Below, one piece after another: positions 9,755 to 18,045 of a DNA stretch of 64,000 nucleotides. The notes below the pieces were generated by a model. That model was not told the origin of the DNA, did not search any database, and saw only the letters and a list, made by a program, of their open reading frames with translations. The first letter of the stretch is position 1; the number at the start of each line of letters is the position of its first letter. The DNA comes from Rhizobium phaseoli (GTDB taxonomy: Bacteria; Pseudomonadota; Alphaproteobacteria; Rhizobiales; Rhizobiaceae): NCBI RefSeq assembly GCF_010668805.1, contig NZ_WUFT01000008.1, positions 62,001-126,000 of the forward strand. Reading direction: 5' to 3'. Position numbers and translations under genes: made by a program.

Positions 9755-10180
9755 TCAGCCGAGCGGCGACCAGCTTCCATCGTTGTTGCGGCAGGCAGCG
9801 CCTCGCACCACGGTATCCTTGCCGTCGGCGGTCAGCGTATGGGTATATTGCCGGCAGTTCTGCGAACCGACCTGATAGGGTGCTGCCGCGACCACCTTGC
9901 CGGTGACGTCCTTGCCGGTCCACAGCACCGGCTGGCCGACGGCTGCACCTTCCAGCGCCCGATATTCTGCCTCGAGCGCCCGCTGCTTGTCGCTATCGCT
10001 CAGGCTCACACCGCTACGGCCAGCAAGGCCGCCTTGCAGCGCGGTGAGGAAGGCGGCCGAGGCCGAGGGCTTGCTCGAAAAAATGCCGCGTGAAGCGGCA
10101 CCCTTCGTCGTCGTGCAGCCGGAGAGCGCGACGGCGACGAGAAGAGCGGAAGCGATCATGCCTTGCGAGCGTAAAATCAT
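9755..10180 (-). CDS. Small outer-membrane lipoprotein, 17-kDa surface-antigen-like
   Basis: This 141-residue protein has a type II signal peptide ending in a lipobox (VALSGCTTT, lipidated Cys22), so it is probably anchored in an envelope membrane. The C-terminal part, with the QNCRQYTHTL and GAACRNNDGSW segments and a pair of cysteines, resembles the C-terminus of the 17-kDa surface antigen/SlyB-related family, but the glycine-zipper region typical of that family is not evident. It lies between feuQ and ccmI, 82 bp upstream of ccmI and 118 bp downstream of feuQ, on the same strand. The exact function is unknown. An internal ATG at 10159 is an alternative start. Confidence 0.8.
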   Translation of the reverse strand: MILRSQGMIASALLVAVALSGCTTTKGAASRGIFSSKPSASAAFLTALQGGLAGRSGVSLSDSDKQRALEAEYRALEGAAVGQPVLWTGKDVTGKVVAAAPYQVGSQNCRQYTHTLTADGKDTVVRGAACRNNDGSWSPLG

Positions 10181-10298
10181 TGCGTCGAACCACGATCAGG
10201 GGTCAATTTCAGCCGATCGAAGTGCAGCGTCCCCGTGTCAGCATTAAGGCAAAGCATGCTATGCATTTGCCAGTATCTTTGTGACATCAAGCAGTTGC

Positions 10299-11702
10299 TC
10301 ATGCAACATCCTTTGTGATGCCGGGCAGGATAAGCTTCGCCTTGAGCCCGCCCCATTCGCCGCGGGAAAGCTCGAGGCGTCCTTGGTACTCGCTGGAAAT
10401 CTCGGTGACGATCGACAGGCCGAGCCCGGTTCCGGGCTTGCTCTCGTCGAGCCTGCGGCCGCGCTTCAGCGCCTCGCGGATCTGATCGGGCTCCAGGCCC
10501 GGCCCGTCATCCTCGACGGCGAGTTCCACCCATTGGCGGCGCGCGCTCGCCTCCGCTCCCTTGACGTCGTCGCCGGCCTCGACGGCTGAAAGCCGTACCT
10601 TGCTTTTGGCAAAACGCGCCGCATTCTCCAAGAGATTGCCGACGGTTTCCTCGAGATCCTGCTGCTCCATGGCGACGGCCAGATGCGGCGGCGAGACGAC
10701 GAGATCGAATTCGGTATCGACGTTCAGCCGGCGCATGACGCGCACCAGCCGCTCGAGCGCCGGCTCGGCATCGGTGCGGGCGAGCACGGATTCGCGCTGT
10801 GCAGCGATGCGGGCGCGGTTGAGATAGGACTGCACCTGCCCCTGCATCGATTCTGCCTGGCTGCGCACCAGTTCGCCATGGGATTTTTCGAGCACGCGCG
10901 CCTCGTTGAGAAGAACGGCAATCGGCGTCTTCAGCGAATGGGCGAGATTGCCGACCTGCATGCGGGCCCGCTCGACGATGCGGCGGTTGCTGTCGATCAG
11001 CGCGTTGACCTCGTTGGCGAGCGGCAAAATTTCGCGCGGGAAGTCGCCCTTCAGCTGCTCGCTCTCGCCGGCGCGGATGCGCTCCAAGGCGGCACGCGCC
11101 TTGTCGAGCGGCTTCAGGCCATAGAGAATCGCCAGGGCATTGACGATCAGGCTGCCGACGCCGAAGCCGGCCAGCGCCAGGTAGAGGCTATGGGAAAAGG
11201 TGCGCACGTCGTCTTCGACGACATCGACATTGCCGGTGACGCGGACGCGCGCCGCGCGCCCGTCGGTATCCAGCACCACTTCGGTTTCGGCCACCTGCAC
11301 GCGGTTCGCGGAGGCATCCGTCACCTGATAGTAGCGTTCGTAATTCTTGTCGAAGGGCGCCTCGACGACGGAGGGAACCGGAATGAGCGCGGAGCCGAGC
11401 GAGGGCGACACCAGCGGTGCCGTCGTATAGGTGCCGAGCGGTTCCACCACCCAATACCAGCCGGTCTTCGGCTGGGCAAAACGCAGGTCGCCGAGCTGCG
11501 GGCTGCCGCTGAGCGCGCCTTGATCGCCGATCGTTACCGAGTTGATGACGTTATAGAGCTGCGCCCGCAGCAAATCCTGGAAACCACGTTCGGCACTCTT
11601 GCGGTAGAGGGTGGAGATCAACAGGCCGATCACCACCAGCGCCACCGTCGACCAGACCGTGGTCAACAGCAAAACACGTGCGGTGAGCGACTTAATTCGC
11701 AT
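10299..11702 (-). CDS. feuQ: Sensor histidine kinase FeuQ
   Basis: The product is a 467-residue PhoQ-like membrane kinase. It has a transmembrane helix at about 10-33, a periplasmic sensor domain to about 170, a second helix (about 174-196), a HAMP-like linker, the H-box GNLAHSLKTPIAVLLNEA with His255, and an ATPase domain with NLLENAARFA and GTGLGLSI. Its start overlaps the feuP stop by 11 bases. In Sinorhizobium meliloti, FeuPQ controls export of cyclic glucans (ndvA) and is needed for symbiosis, and FeuQ is held in check by the small periplasmic protein FeuN. The same gene order is present here, which supports the name. Confidence 0.88.
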   Translation of the reverse strand: MRIKSLTARVLLLTTVWSTVALVVIGLLISTLYRKSAERGFQDLLRAQLYNVINSVTIGDQGALSGSPQLGDLRFAQPKTGWYWVVEPLGTYTTAPLVSPSLGSALIPVPSVVEAPFDKNYERYYQVTDASANRVQVAETEVVLDTDGRAARVRVTGNVDVVEDDVRTFSHSLYLALAGFGVGSLIVNALAILYGLKPLDKARAALERIRAGESEQLKGDFPREILPLANEVNALIDSNRRIVERARMQVGNLAHSLKTPIAVLLNEARVLEKSHGELVRSQAESMQGQVQSYLNRARIAAQRESVLARTDAEPALERLVRVMRRLNVDTEFDLVVSPPHLAVAMEQQDLEETVGNLLENAARFAKSKVRLSAVEAGDDVKGAEASARRQWVELAVEDDGPGLEPDQIREALKRGRRLDESKPGTGLGLSIVTEISSEYQGRLELSRGEWGGLKAKLILPGITKDVA

Positions 11703-12363
11703 TTTTCGGCGCTTGGATACGGTATCCGAGACCGCGCACCGTTTCGATCAGATCGACGCCCATCTTCTTGCGCAAACGGCCGACAAAGACCTCGATCGTG
11801 TTGGAATCGCGGTCAAAATCCTGGTCGTACATGTGCTCGACCAGTTCTGTGCGGGAAACGACCTCGCCCATATGATGCATGAGATAGGCAAGCAGGCGGT
11901 ATTCGTGCGAGGTCAGCTTCAGCGTCGTGCCATTGACCGTCGCCTTCGAGGATTTTGTATCGAGCCGCACCGGCCCGCAGATGATCTCGGATGAGGAATG
12001 CCCGGCCGCACGCCGGATCAGCGCCCGAATGCGCGCCAGCACTTCCTCGACATGGAAGGGCTTGGTGACGTAGTCGTCGGCCCCTGCGTCGATGCCGGCG
12101 ACCTTGTCGCTCCAGCGGTCGCGCGCCGTCAGAATCAGCACCGGCACGCCGCGGCCGGCGCCGCGCCATTTTTCAAGGACGGTGACCCCGTCCAGCTCCG
12201 GCAAGCCGATATCGAGAATGATGGCGTCATAAGGTTCGGTATCGCCGAGGAAATGCCCTTCCTCGCCGTCGAACGCCTGGTCGACGACATAGCCCGCCTC
12301 CTTCAGCGTGTCGGCCAGCTGCCGGTTCAGATTAACGTCGTCTTCGACTACCAGAATGCGCAT
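11692..12363 (-). CDS. feuP: Response regulator FeuP
   Basis: This is a 223-residue OmpR/PhoB-family regulator. The receiver domain starts MRILVVEDDVNLNRQ, has Asp51 in AIILDIGLPELDG and the conserved Lys in YVTKPFHVEE. The winged-helix domain ends in RGLGYRIQAPKNAN. An SD-like AAGGCGGA precedes the ATG. The gene is first in a feuP-feuQ pair and lies 54 bp downstream of the small probable feuN gene on the same strand, so the three may form one operon. The size and sequence style match rhizobial FeuP, which was first described for iron uptake in R. leguminosarum and later for cyclic-glucan export in S. meliloti. Confidence 0.9.
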   Translation of the reverse strand: MRILVVEDDVNLNRQLADTLKEAGYVVDQAFDGEEGHFLGDTEPYDAIILDIGLPELDGVTVLEKWRGAGRGVPVLILTARDRWSDKVAGIDAGADDYVTKPFHVEEVLARIRALIRRAAGHSSSEIICGPVRLDTKSSKATVNGTTLKLTSHEYRLLAYLMHHMGEVVSRTELVEHMYDQDFDRDSNTIEVFVGRLRKKMGVDLIETVRGLGYRIQAPKNAN

Positions 12364-12417
12364 CGGTCCGCCTTCGCCCGCTTCAAATCGATCATGTCCT
12401 GAATAGACCGATTCCGC

Positions 12418-12666
12418 TTACATCGGAACCTTTACCGTCACTTTGCGTGGACGCTGGCCGTTTCCCGACACCAGGACGGTGATGATGCAGGTGTCGCCCA
12501 CCGGTTGCACGGACAGGAGCTGGCCGCCCGTTTGCTCAACCACCTGGGCTGCGGCGGCGCTGCAGTCACCTGCTACGCTGTGGACGAGAGTGCCCACGAC
12601 GTCCGGTGAGGGCGCCGATACCACCAGTCCGGCGGCCAATGCTGCGACGCTCAGAGGAAAGGCCAT
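12418..12666 (-). CDS. feuN: Small periplasmic protein, probable FeuN (inhibitor of FeuPQ)
   Basis: This 82-residue protein has an N-terminal signal sequence (AFPLSVAALAAGLVVSA) and a mature part of about 60 residues with two cysteines (Cys35 and Cys60) that could form a disulfide in the periplasm. Its size, predicted export and position just upstream of feuP in the same direction match FeuN, which in S. meliloti restrains the FeuPQ system and cannot be deleted while FeuPQ is active. The ribosome-binding site is weak. I assign it by location and shape rather than by a residue-level match to FeuN. Confidence 0.7.
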   Translation of the reverse strand: MAFPLSVAALAAGLVVSAPSPDVVGTLVHSVAGDCSAAAAQVVEQTGGQLLSVQPVGDTCIITVLVSGNGQRPRKVTVKVPM

Positions 12667-12986
12667 GTGCTATGCTTTCAAGGTAATGCCAATGTGGCCC
12701 GAATATGTACTCACGTGACCTGAATGGCAAATGAATGCGCTGTAACACAGGGCATTTAGAACCATTCTCGACTGGCTGCGGCGGCCGGTGTCGACCGCTG
12801 AAAACCGCTGCCGCGGCAGGCTTCGGCGTCCCTCCCCACATTGGAAAAGTCTTCGGTGCCAGGCGCACACGGCGTGCTGGGCATGGATGCTGGTGGATGC
12901 TGCCGGGAATTGCAATCTCAGCTTTTACCGGCCGATTGAAGCTGTTATTCCCTTGCTGTTTCCGCCTTCAGGCCATTTCAGCACCA
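12667..12986. other. Divergent intergenic region between feuN and the MFS gene
   Basis: This 320-bp region separates leftward feuN from a rightward transporter gene. It must hold the feuN promoter and probably the MFS promoter. Reading frames run through it from the transporter side, but they lack coding character, and the transporter's first membrane helix starts only after 12987. I saw no clear operator palindrome. Confidence 0.5.
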
Positions 12987-14210
12987 ATGCCAAATTCCTT
13001 CCGCTTCCGCTCGGCGCAGACGGTCACCGTGCTTGCCATCACCCAGCTGATCGGCTGGGGCACGACGTTCGACATGCTCGGGGTCATGGGCCGCGTCGTG
13101 GCGCCTGCTCTCGGCTTGGCGAACGAGGTCGCGTTTGCCGGCCTGACGATCATGATGATGGTCAGCGCCATCATTGGTCCCGCGACCGGCCGCTGGCTCT
13201 CCCGCTACGGCGCCGCCCGAGTGCTATCGGCCGCCTCGCTGACCTTTGCGCTTGGCTTGCTTCTGCTTTCCGCCGCAAACGGCATCGTGCTTTATGCCGC
13301 CGCCTGGGTGGTCATCGGCATCGGCGGCGCCTGTGGCCTTTCGGCACCGGCCTATACGGCCGTCGTCGAGCGCGAAGGGGCGAACGGCAAACGCGTCATC
13401 GCTATTCTCATGCTGTTCACCGGGCTTTCGAGCGCCATCTTCTGGCCGATTCTCAGCCTGCTCAACGAGACGCTCGGCTGGCGCCTCACCTTTCTCGCCT
13501 GCGCGGCGCTGCAGTTCTTCGTCTGTCTGCCGCTACATCTTTTCGCCCTGCCGAAACCGATCGTAACGCATATCGAAGGCGGCGCGGCAGACATTGCCCC
13601 GGTGCCGCTGTCGAAGGCGGCACGGCACAAAGCCTTCCTGCTGATTGCCGCGGCGACGACGATCTCGACCTTCATCACCTTCGGCATCTCACCATCGCTG
13701 CTTGAAATCTTCCGCCAGTCCGGCGCCTCGCCGGCCTTTGCGCTGCAGCTCGGCTCGGCTCGCGGCATCCTCGGCATCTCGGCGCGTTTCCTCGACATGC
13801 TGCTCGGCCGGCGCGGCAACCCCATGCTCAGCGCGGCCATGGGCATCGGCCTGATGATGATCAGTTTCTTGATTTTGCTGGCCGCCGGTTCATCGACACC
13901 ACTGCTCGTCACCTTCATTCTGCTCTACGGCTTCGGCGCCGGCGTCATGACCGTCGCCCGCGCGCTTCTACCGCTGGCGCTGTTTTCGCGGGCCGAATAC
14001 GGCCTGCAGTCGGCCCGGCTGTCGCTGCCGCAAAACCTCGCCAACGCCATCGCCCCCGTCATCTTCACCGCCATCCTCGACCGCGCCGGCACCGGCCCGG
14101 CACTCGTCGCCTGCGCCGTTCTCGCCGCCCTGTCGCTGAGTTTGGTGCTGATGTTGATGGCGGTGGTGCACAGCGCCCACGCATCGCAGCCGAGCCCGGT
14201 CGTCTCGTGA
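12987..14210 (+). CDS. MFS transporter
   Basis: This 407-residue polytopic protein has about 12 hydrophobic segments and a major-facilitator layout. Motif A-like residues (GPATGRWLSRYGAARVL) lie between the second and third helices. The start at 12987 (MPNSFRFRSAQTVTV) is chosen because the first transmembrane helix (VLAITQLIGWGTTFDM) follows directly; the open frame continues upstream to 12735 but with an implausible, Cys/Trp-rich sequence. The substrate is unknown. No enzyme or regulator gene is coupled to it, and it is read divergently from feuN. Confidence 0.85.
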   Translation: MPNSFRFRSAQTVTVLAITQLIGWGTTFDMLGVMGRVVAPALGLANEVAFAGLTIMMMVSAIIGPATGRWLSRYGAARVLSAASLTFALGLLLLSAANGIVLYAAAWVVIGIGGACGLSAPAYTAVVEREGANGKRVIAILMLFTGLSSAIFWPILSLLNETLGWRLTFLACAALQFFVCLPLHLFALPKPIVTHIEGGAADIAPVPLSKAARHKAFLLIAAATTISTFITFGISPSLLEIFRQSGASPAFALQLGSARGILGISARFLDMLLGRRGNPMLSAAMGIGLMMISFLILLAAGSSTPLLVTFILLYGFGAGVMTVARALLPLALFSRAEYGLQSARLSLPQNLANAIAPVIFTAILDRAGTGPALVACAVLAALSLSLVLMLMAVVHSAHASQPSPVVS

Positions 14211-14488
14211 GAGCCCGGCCGGTCAGGTCAGCCATTCTTAATCTGTCTTGATTATCACACCATCAGGACGAGGGCGGCTTTCGATCGGCGCATCGGGACT
14301 GCTGCAGCCACCGACCATCGGCGCGCTGCCTTTTGGCGAATCTTTTGAATCGCTTGCCAGCGCTTTTTCGAAAATTGAGTCCGGCAGCTCAGAAGTTGAA
14401 TGAGCTTCGGGGCGCGCCCCTCCAGAAAATCAGCCTTCCATCTGAAATTTCGACGGAATGTGGCATGGCAACCGCACGCTTGCGAGAT

Positions 14489-14794
14489 TCAGAGCGGCCG
14501 CTTCACCGCCGTGCGGCTGTCGTAATCGGCGGCGATGCGTTTTTCCCGGAGCGGCCGCACCCGCTCGATCGAGAGCTGGTAATCCGGATGGGCCTTGTAA
14601 GCGGCAAGGGCCGCCTCGTCGTCGAATTCGCCGTAAACCACGAGATCGATCTCGGTGCCCAGTTGATCGGTCTTCACATTGGTGCCGATTTCCAGCAACC
14701 GCGCATGCGGAATGGCGGTCAGAACCGAAAGCCCGGCCCGCACCTCCTGCAGATGTTCCTCCTGCACGGTGAAGAAGACGATATGGCGGATCAC
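14489..14794 (-). CDS. Stress-responsive alpha/beta-barrel (Dabb) domain protein
   Basis: This 101-residue cytoplasmic protein begins MIRHIVFFTVQEEHLQEV, the typical first strand and helix of the Dabb fold (dimeric alpha-beta barrel), with the later YGEFDDEAALAAYKAHPDY segment also characteristic. The start is a GTG at 14794 with AGGAG eight bases upstream. Family members are small dimers, some acting as olivetolic-acid-cyclase-like or stress proteins; the substrate here is unknown. It lies 20 bp downstream of the GH19-like gene on the same strand, so the two may be co-transcribed. Confidence 0.85.
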   Translation of the reverse strand: MIRHIVFFTVQEEHLQEVRAGLSVLTAIPHARLLEIGTNVKTDQLGTEIDLVVYGEFDDEAALAAYKAHPDYQLSIERVRPLREKRIAADYDSRTAVKRPL

Positions 14795-14814
14795 GCGGAA
14801 GCTCCTGTCAAGTT

Positions 14815-15501
14815 TCAGAGGGTCAGCCGCGCGATAACACGCAAGCCCCAGGCCTTCAACCGCGCGATCATGCCATGCGCAGCATCGGGACGCATCGCCG
14901 CATGGAAGGCCATGGCATAGGCCGCCAGCTTCTCCGCCCGGTCGGTGCCATTGACGATGCGGCGCGCGTTCACCCAGTCCTCGGTCGCCGCGTTCAGGTG
15001 ATCGGCAAGCTTGTGGCCGGTAAAGCTGCCCTGCAGCATGCCTTCGATCAGGATCGTCACCGCCGCCTCCATCTCCATCGCCCGGTCGGGATCGGCAACG
15101 AGGTCGATGCCCGTCAGCGTGCTCATCGCCTCATAATTCCGCTTGTGGGTGAGCTGCACCAGACCGCGTCCGTGCCAGCTGCGGCCGTCCTCGTCCGGCC
15201 GCCAATAAGGGGTTTTCACCCAGGAAAGCTTGCCTGCGGCAAAGGCCGTCTCCAGGATCTCGATCGCGCGCGTATCGCTGTGCGCCAGCGTCTCCCGCAC
15301 CGGCTGCATCGTATAGGCGGTCTCATGGTAAGCGGTTGCGAGGATGTAGGCGAGCCACCGCCGGTCGGCATGGGGAAACCGCTCTTCCCAGGCGTCGATA
15401 ATCGCCGTGATGCCCACTACCTGAGGATGCGTCATCTCTCCCTTGAAGAGCTGGTCCCGCACCGCATCGAAAAAGAAACCTCGGTCCATGTGGACAACCA
15501 T
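14815..15501 (-). CDS. GH19-like (chitinase/endolysin-like) hydrolase
   Basis: The 228-residue product resembles family 19 glycosidases of the small bacterial/phage type. It has the helix with the general-acid glutamate in AYILATAYHETAYTMQP and the substrate-cleft segment WHGRGLVQLTHKRNYEAMS. No signal peptide or membrane anchor is evident, so if it acts on peptidoglycan or chitin it must be released by another route. Such single-copy lysozyme-like genes also occur outside prophages, and no phage genes flank this one. Activity on peptidoglycan versus chitin cannot be told from the sequence. Confidence 0.8.
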   Translation of the reverse strand: MVVHMDRGFFFDAVRDQLFKGEMTHPQVVGITAIIDAWEERFPHADRRWLAYILATAYHETAYTMQPVRETLAHSDTRAIEILETAFAAGKLSWVKTPYWRPDEDGRSWHGRGLVQLTHKRNYEAMSTLTGIDLVADPDRAMEMEAAVTILIEGMLQGSFTGHKLADHLNAATEDWVNARRIVNGTDRAEKLAAYAMAFHAAMRPDAAHGMIARLKAWGLRVIARLTL

Positions 15502-15537
15502 TTCGCGCTTCCCAGAAATATGTTGGTTAAAACCGTC

Positions 15538-15569
15538 TTAATCGATTAAAATCTATTTAATCGTTTAAA
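15538..15569. promoter_or_regulatory. AT-rich palindromic stretch between divergent genes
   Basis: TTAATCGATTAA (15538-15549) is a perfect 12-bp palindrome and is followed by the related TTTAATCGTTTAAA (15556-15569). The stretch is AT-rich against a GC-rich background and lies between the leftward GH19-like gene and a rightward small ORF, so it may be promoter or operator DNA. No regulator can be assigned. Confidence 0.4.
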
Positions 15570-15657
15570 GTGTTTAAGCCACTGATTTACACGCCTTTTG
15601 TCTTGTGCGATGCATCTTCTTGCCCTGAAGCCTTACCACAGAACGAGGAGACTTCCG

Positions 15658-15789
15658 ATGCAGACGCCCGCCACGACGCAAACCACCATTCCCCAGCATG
15701 TCGTCGACCAGATGGAAAATGAATGGCGCCAGGTTCGCCCTGAACGGGAAAATCCGCGCCCGGCCCAGCAGCCTCAACAACAACGCTGA
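15658..15789 (+). CDS. Small hypothetical protein, 43 residues
   Basis: The ORF starts at an ATG with a good GAGGAG ribosome-binding site 7-12 bases upstream and encodes a hydrophilic, Gln/Pro-rich peptide (MQTPATTQTTIPQHVVDQME at the start). It has a short amphipathic middle (VVDQMENEWRQVRPE) and a disordered tail. It is not recognised. The strong ribosome-binding site and codon choice like that of neighbours argue that it is translated. Confidence 0.5.
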   Translation: MQTPATTQTTIPQHVVDQMENEWRQVRPERENPRPAQQPQQQR

Positions 15790-15897
15790 TATAAGATCGA
15801 GCGCCGCCCAGCGCCCGATCAAGGCCCCGGCCAATCAATCGTGGCCGGGTGAATTCTTCACAGCTGCAATAGAACATCCCAGCCGCTTTGACCGCCC

Positions 15898-16458
15898 TCA
15901 TCGCATCACGGCATCGAGTCGCTTCGCCAGCGTCTGCAGCGATCGGGTGAAGACCGCTGTGTCGCCCAGCGCCCGCGACAGCACCAGTGCGCCTTGAATG
16001 CCGGCGACACCCTCCTCGGCCAGCGCCTGCGCCTCCTCCTCTGCACAGCCTGCCCGCATCAGCGCCGAACGCAGGGCGTCGATCCAGCGAATGAAATAGC
16101 CGCCGATTGCTGGCGAAAATCGTTCCCGGGTTTCATCAAGCGCCAAGGCGCCGACGAGACAGATACGCCGGCCGGATCGGAAATAATCGTTCACATGCGT
16201 CCACATCGCCGCGATCGCCTGACGAGCGTCACCTGTTCTTAACGGCTGATAGATCGTCTGTTCAAACCAGGCATCGACATCGGCGAGCACGGCACCCGCC
16301 ATCTCCTCCTTGCCACCGGGAAAGAAGTGATAAAGGCTGCCCTTGCCGACGCCGGTGCGTTCGGTGATGCGGCTGAGCGACGTGGCCTCATAGCCGAGTT
16401 CGCGGAAGATTTCCGCCAGCAACGGCACGATGTCAGGGCGTTCGTAGACGGTCTTCAC
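15898..16458 (-). CDS. TetR-family transcriptional regulator
   Basis: This 186-residue regulator has an N-terminal helix-turn-helix (ATSLSRITERTGVGKGSLYHFF) and a C-terminal ligand-binding domain. The start is a GTG at 16458 with AGGAG upstream. The gene follows the NTF2-like gene by 25 bp on the same strand, and a 13+6+13 bp palindrome lies just before that upstream gene, so the two probably form an autoregulated operon. The recognition-helix motif GKGSLYHFFPGGKEEM is that of the AcrR/YcdC-type TetR proteins often found beside oxidoreductase genes. The ligand is unknown. Confidence 0.88.
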   Translation of the reverse strand: MKTVYERPDIVPLLAEIFRELGYEATSLSRITERTGVGKGSLYHFFPGGKEEMAGAVLADVDAWFEQTIYQPLRTGDARQAIAAMWTHVNDYFRSGRRICLVGALALDETRERFSPAIGGYFIRWIDALRSALMRAGCAEEEAQALAEEGVAGIQGALVLSRALGDTAVFTRSLQTLAKRLDAVMR

Positions 16459-16483
16459 CGGCGGAGCTCCTGCCTGTCTTGCG

Positions 16484-16945
16484 TCAGAGGCCGAGTTCGC
16501 TCAGACCGGGATGATCGTCCGGCCGCCGGCCGAGCGGCCAGTGGTACTGGCGTTCCGATTCCCGAATCGGCAGGTCGTTGATGCAGGCGAAGCGGCGCTG
16601 CATCAGACCGGCAGCATCGAATTCCCAGTTCTCATTGCCATAGGAGCGGAACCAGTTGCCGCTGTCATCGTGCCATTCATAGGCGAAGCGCACGGCGATG
16701 CGATCATCGGTGAAAGCCCAGATCTCCTTGATCAGCCGGTAGTCCAATTCCTTGGCCCATTTGCGGGTGAGGAAGGCGACGATCTCGGCTCGGCCGTTGA
16801 CGAATTCGGCCCGGTTCCGCCAGCGGCTGTCCGGCGTATAGACGAGCGAGACGCGCTCTGGATCGCGGCTGTTCCAGCCGTCCTCGGCAAGGCGGACTTT
16901 TCGGGTGGCGGTCTCAAGGGTGAAGGGTGGGACGAGGCTGGACAT
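16484..16945 (-). CDS. NTF2-like (SnoaL, DUF1348) protein
   Basis: This 153-residue protein matches the DUF1348 branch of the NTF2-like fold. Visible features are the opening [17 protein letters not shown], the core [20 protein letters not shown] and the ending with the family hallmark [18 protein letters not shown]. The fold forms a small hydrophobic pocket used by isomerases, hydrolases or sterol-like binding proteins, and the actual substrate is not known. It starts at an ATG with AGGAG upstream and is the first gene of an apparent two-gene operon with the tetR gene downstream. Confidence 0.88.
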   Translation of the reverse strand: MSSLVPPFTLETATRKVRLAEDGWNSRDPERVSLVYTPDSRWRNRAEFVNGRAEIVAFLTRKWAKELDYRLIKEIWAFTDDRIAVRFAYEWHDDSGNWFRSYGNENWEFDAAGLMQRRFACINDLPIRESERQYHWPLGRRPDDHPGLSELGL

Positions 16946-16965
16946 GGGCGCTCCTGTGCTGAACG

Positions 16966-16997
16966 GTAATCATTGTACCGAACAGTACAATGATTAC
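16966..16997. promoter_or_regulatory. Palindromic operator before the NTF2-like/tetR operon
   Basis: GTAATCATTGTAC, a six-base spacer (CGAACA) and the exact reverse complement GTACAATGATTAC form a perfect 13-bp inverted repeat. It ends 21 bases before the ATG at 16945. The core TGTACCGAACAGTACA looks like known TetR-family operators, and the cognate regulator is most likely the TetR protein encoded at 15898-16458. Confidence 0.75.
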
Positions 16998-17032
16998 AAG
17001 ATGGCCGAGGCAGCGTTTTGCCGCCGCTCCCC

Positions 17033-17986
17033 TCACCCGCGCGAGCGCCGCAGCAGATCGGCGCTCTCCTTGCTCCATCGCAGCGGCAAGGCATCCGGGC
17101 GCAGCACGATCTTTTCGGGCGTGAACCGCCACAGCCGTTCCGCCCTTTCAAAGCTGGTGATTTCGGGCGAATCCAGCAGCACCTCTGCCTTTCCGGTCAT
17201 CTGCAGCATGTCGCCGGTTTCAAAATCGATGAAGACCAGGCCGGCCTTCGGGTTGACGAGGAAATTGCCGAGGGTGTTGAAGAACCGATTGCCGGAAAAA
17301 TCGGGAATGGTCAGCACGCCGTCGGCACCGAGACGGACGAAGCCGGCATCGCCGCCGCGATGGGAGACGTCCACCTGCCGCTCGCCATTGCCGCGATCGA
17401 CATAGGAGGCGACGAAGAAGGTGTCGGCGCCCTCGATCATCTGCCGCATGCGATAGTCGAATTGACGGGAATGCAGCGGCGCCACTGATGTCGGCCTATC
17501 GGGATCGCGGACAAAGACCGAGGAGCGCGGTTGGATATATTGCGGGCAATTGCCGAAGCTCTGGCTGACGCGCACGCGGAAAGCTTCGGCATCCGTTCTG
17601 CGGATCACGCCGTTCAGCCGGTTGCGCCGGCGAGTCTCGAGTTGGATGCCGAGCATTGCGATCGCATTGCCATCCTCCATGCCGGCATCGGCGGGATCGG
17701 CCGGGTCGCGCCGCAGATCGACATCCAGGACCTCCGCATCCGGCGAGGACATGAAGCCCGGTCGCTCTGCCCGCACCGTCGCCCAGACATCGCCTTCGGC
17801 GTCGACGGCGCCGAGGACGACAAAAGGCAGCATTGGAAAGAAGGCGCGGTGCTGCTCCGGCATCGCCTTGCGGACGAAATTGCGTCCGGGTCCGTCCATG
17901 CGTTCGACGACCCCGACGCTGCGCTGCATGGCGAGCTCACCTTGATGCCAGGGTGATGTGGCTTCCTGTCTTGTCTGCTCCAGCAT
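17033..17986 (-). CDS. Pyridoxamine 5'-phosphate oxidase-like flavin-binding protein
   Basis: This 317-residue protein contains a split-barrel flavin-binding fold of the PNPOx superfamily. Visible landmarks are MLPFVVLGAVDAEGDVWAT, the mid-region QSFGNCPQYIQPRS, and the second half-barrel NRFFNTLGNFLVNPKAGLVF. The start at 17986 has a perfect AAGGAGG seven bases upstream; the frame is open further upstream but would overlap the GST gene. Members of this group bind FMN and are annotated as oxidoreductases of unknown substrate. It follows the GST gene by 59 bp and could share its transcript. It lies just upstream of the operator at 16966. Confidence 0.85.
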   Translation of the reverse strand: MLEQTRQEATSPWHQGELAMQRSVGVVERMDGPGRNFVRKAMPEQHRAFFPMLPFVVLGAVDAEGDVWATVRAERPGFMSSPDAEVLDVDLRRDPADPADAGMEDGNAIAMLGIQLETRRRNRLNGVIRRTDAEAFRVRVSQSFGNCPQYIQPRSSVFVRDPDRPTSVAPLHSRQFDYRMRQMIEGADTFFVASYVDRGNGERQVDVSHRGGDAGFVRLGADGVLTIPDFSGNRFFNTLGNFLVNPKAGLVFIDFETGDMLQMTGKAEVLLDSPEITSFERAERLWRFTPEKIVLRPDALPLRWSKESADLLRRSRG

Positions 17987-18045
17987 TGCGGCCTCCTTGC
18001 GGGCACCATTTGGGAACCAGGACGGTGATCCGTCCCGGCGACGTC

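Noticed and set aside
14815..15501. Possible prophage marker (endolysin-like GH19 gene)
   Set aside because: No integrase, terminase, capsid or attachment sites flank it, and the neighbours are ordinary metabolic and regulatory genes.
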